This document shows, one piece after another, positions 63,745 to 64,000 of a stretch of DNA of 64,000 nt. Where the stretch lies: assembly GCA_013365325.1 (NCBI GenBank), contig JABVXV010000193.1, positions 53,501-117,500 of the forward strand. Reading direction: 5' to 3'. The notes below the pieces were generated by a model that was not told where the DNA came from, searched no databases, and worked only from the letters and a program-made list of their open reading frames with translations. Both the position numbers and the translations under genes were made by a program. Origin of the DNA: Dipetalonema caudispina (Eukaryota; Nematoda; Chromadorea; Rhabditida; Onchocercidae). Positions within the stretch are counted from its first letter, which is position 1; every line of letters starts with the position of its first letter.

Positions 63745-64000
63745 GTTCTCAAAGCATTATTTGATTATGTATTTGGTTACGGGATGAATAAATCTATAGG
63801 CAAACGAAATTGCTGTTAAGAGAGGAATTTAATTCTACTTCCCTTCTGGTTCTTATGATTTTTATAGTGTTTTTCCGGGTCGCGCGAATTAGATGAAGGA
63901 TTAGGTTACGTAGAAATTGACAAAAAAACTGCTAACGCCTTTTTTATTGGAGTATGGGTTTTTTCTTTTACTCGCGGTCATCCTCTAGTGCTGGTGGTAC
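63745..64000 (+). other. Candidate exon(s) of a downstream plus-strand gene
   Basis: An acceptor (TTGCTTGCAG) at 63744 opens VLKALFDYVFGYGMNKSIGK and closes at a TAA at 63817-63819. A second acceptor (TTTTTATAG) at 63867 opens a frame reading CFSGSRELDEGLGYVEIDKK that stays open to the window edge. Either or both could be exons of a gene continuing beyond the window, perhaps trans-spliced about 0.8 kb downstream of ZNF598. No family is recognised. Local G+C is higher than in the preceding 3' UTR. Confidence 0.25.

Overview
The window looks like nuclear DNA of a parasitic nematode, most likely a filarial worm (Onchocercidae). It is strongly AT-rich. Its genes are split into many small exons with GT(A/G)AG-type donors and TTTTCAG/TTTTAG acceptors. 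Several first exons begin right after a perfect 3' splice site, as expected for spliced-leader trans-splicing. The longest open proteins read as worm muscle myosin. No prokaryotic features, transposase or rRNA were seen. The species call is inference from style; every exon model was built by eye from splice signals, reading phase and family conservation.

Layout. (1) 0.73-1.59 kb, minus: a two-exon ELOF1 homologue (83 aa zinc-ribbon elongation factor). (2) 3.6-8.15 kb, minus: a gene resembling the N-terminal repeats of Egalitarian, with a possible catalytically dead 3'-5' exonuclease-like remnant near its 3' end; two further coding-like stretches lie downstream. (3) 8.2-13.4 kb: a gene-free interval between this gene and the divergent myosin gene, with AT-rich and TA/TG repeats and three CAGCTG E-boxes. 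(4) 13.46-27.00 kb, plus: a complete 16-exon muscle myosin heavy chain (1,972 aa, UNC-54-like), including two consecutive GC-AG introns. (5) 27.59-46.06 kb, minus, convergent with myosin: an 18.5 kb gene of at least eight small exons whose middle part resembles RNF220 but which lacks a RING finger. (6) 46.1-57.0 kb: a gene desert with microsatellite clusters, a tRNA-like remnant, a 21-bp palindrome, decayed coding-like patches and an NRF1-like palindrome. (7) 57.0-63.0 kb, plus: a complete 17-exon ZNF598/Hel2 homologue (906 aa) with RING, zinc fingers, DFPxL motifs and PPGF/PPGL motifs. (8) The last 300 bases hold candidate exons of a further plus-strand gene.

The genes are not an obvious functional unit. 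They are neighbours covering transcription elongation (ELOF1), RNA binding or localisation (Egalitarian-like), muscle contraction (myosin), a zinc-finger regulator (RNF220-like) and ribosome-collision quality control (ZNF598). The most unusual items are the RING-less RNF220-like protein, the paired GC-AG introns, the Egalitarian-like protein with a degenerate exonuclease region, and the conserved GYF-binding motifs in ZNF598.
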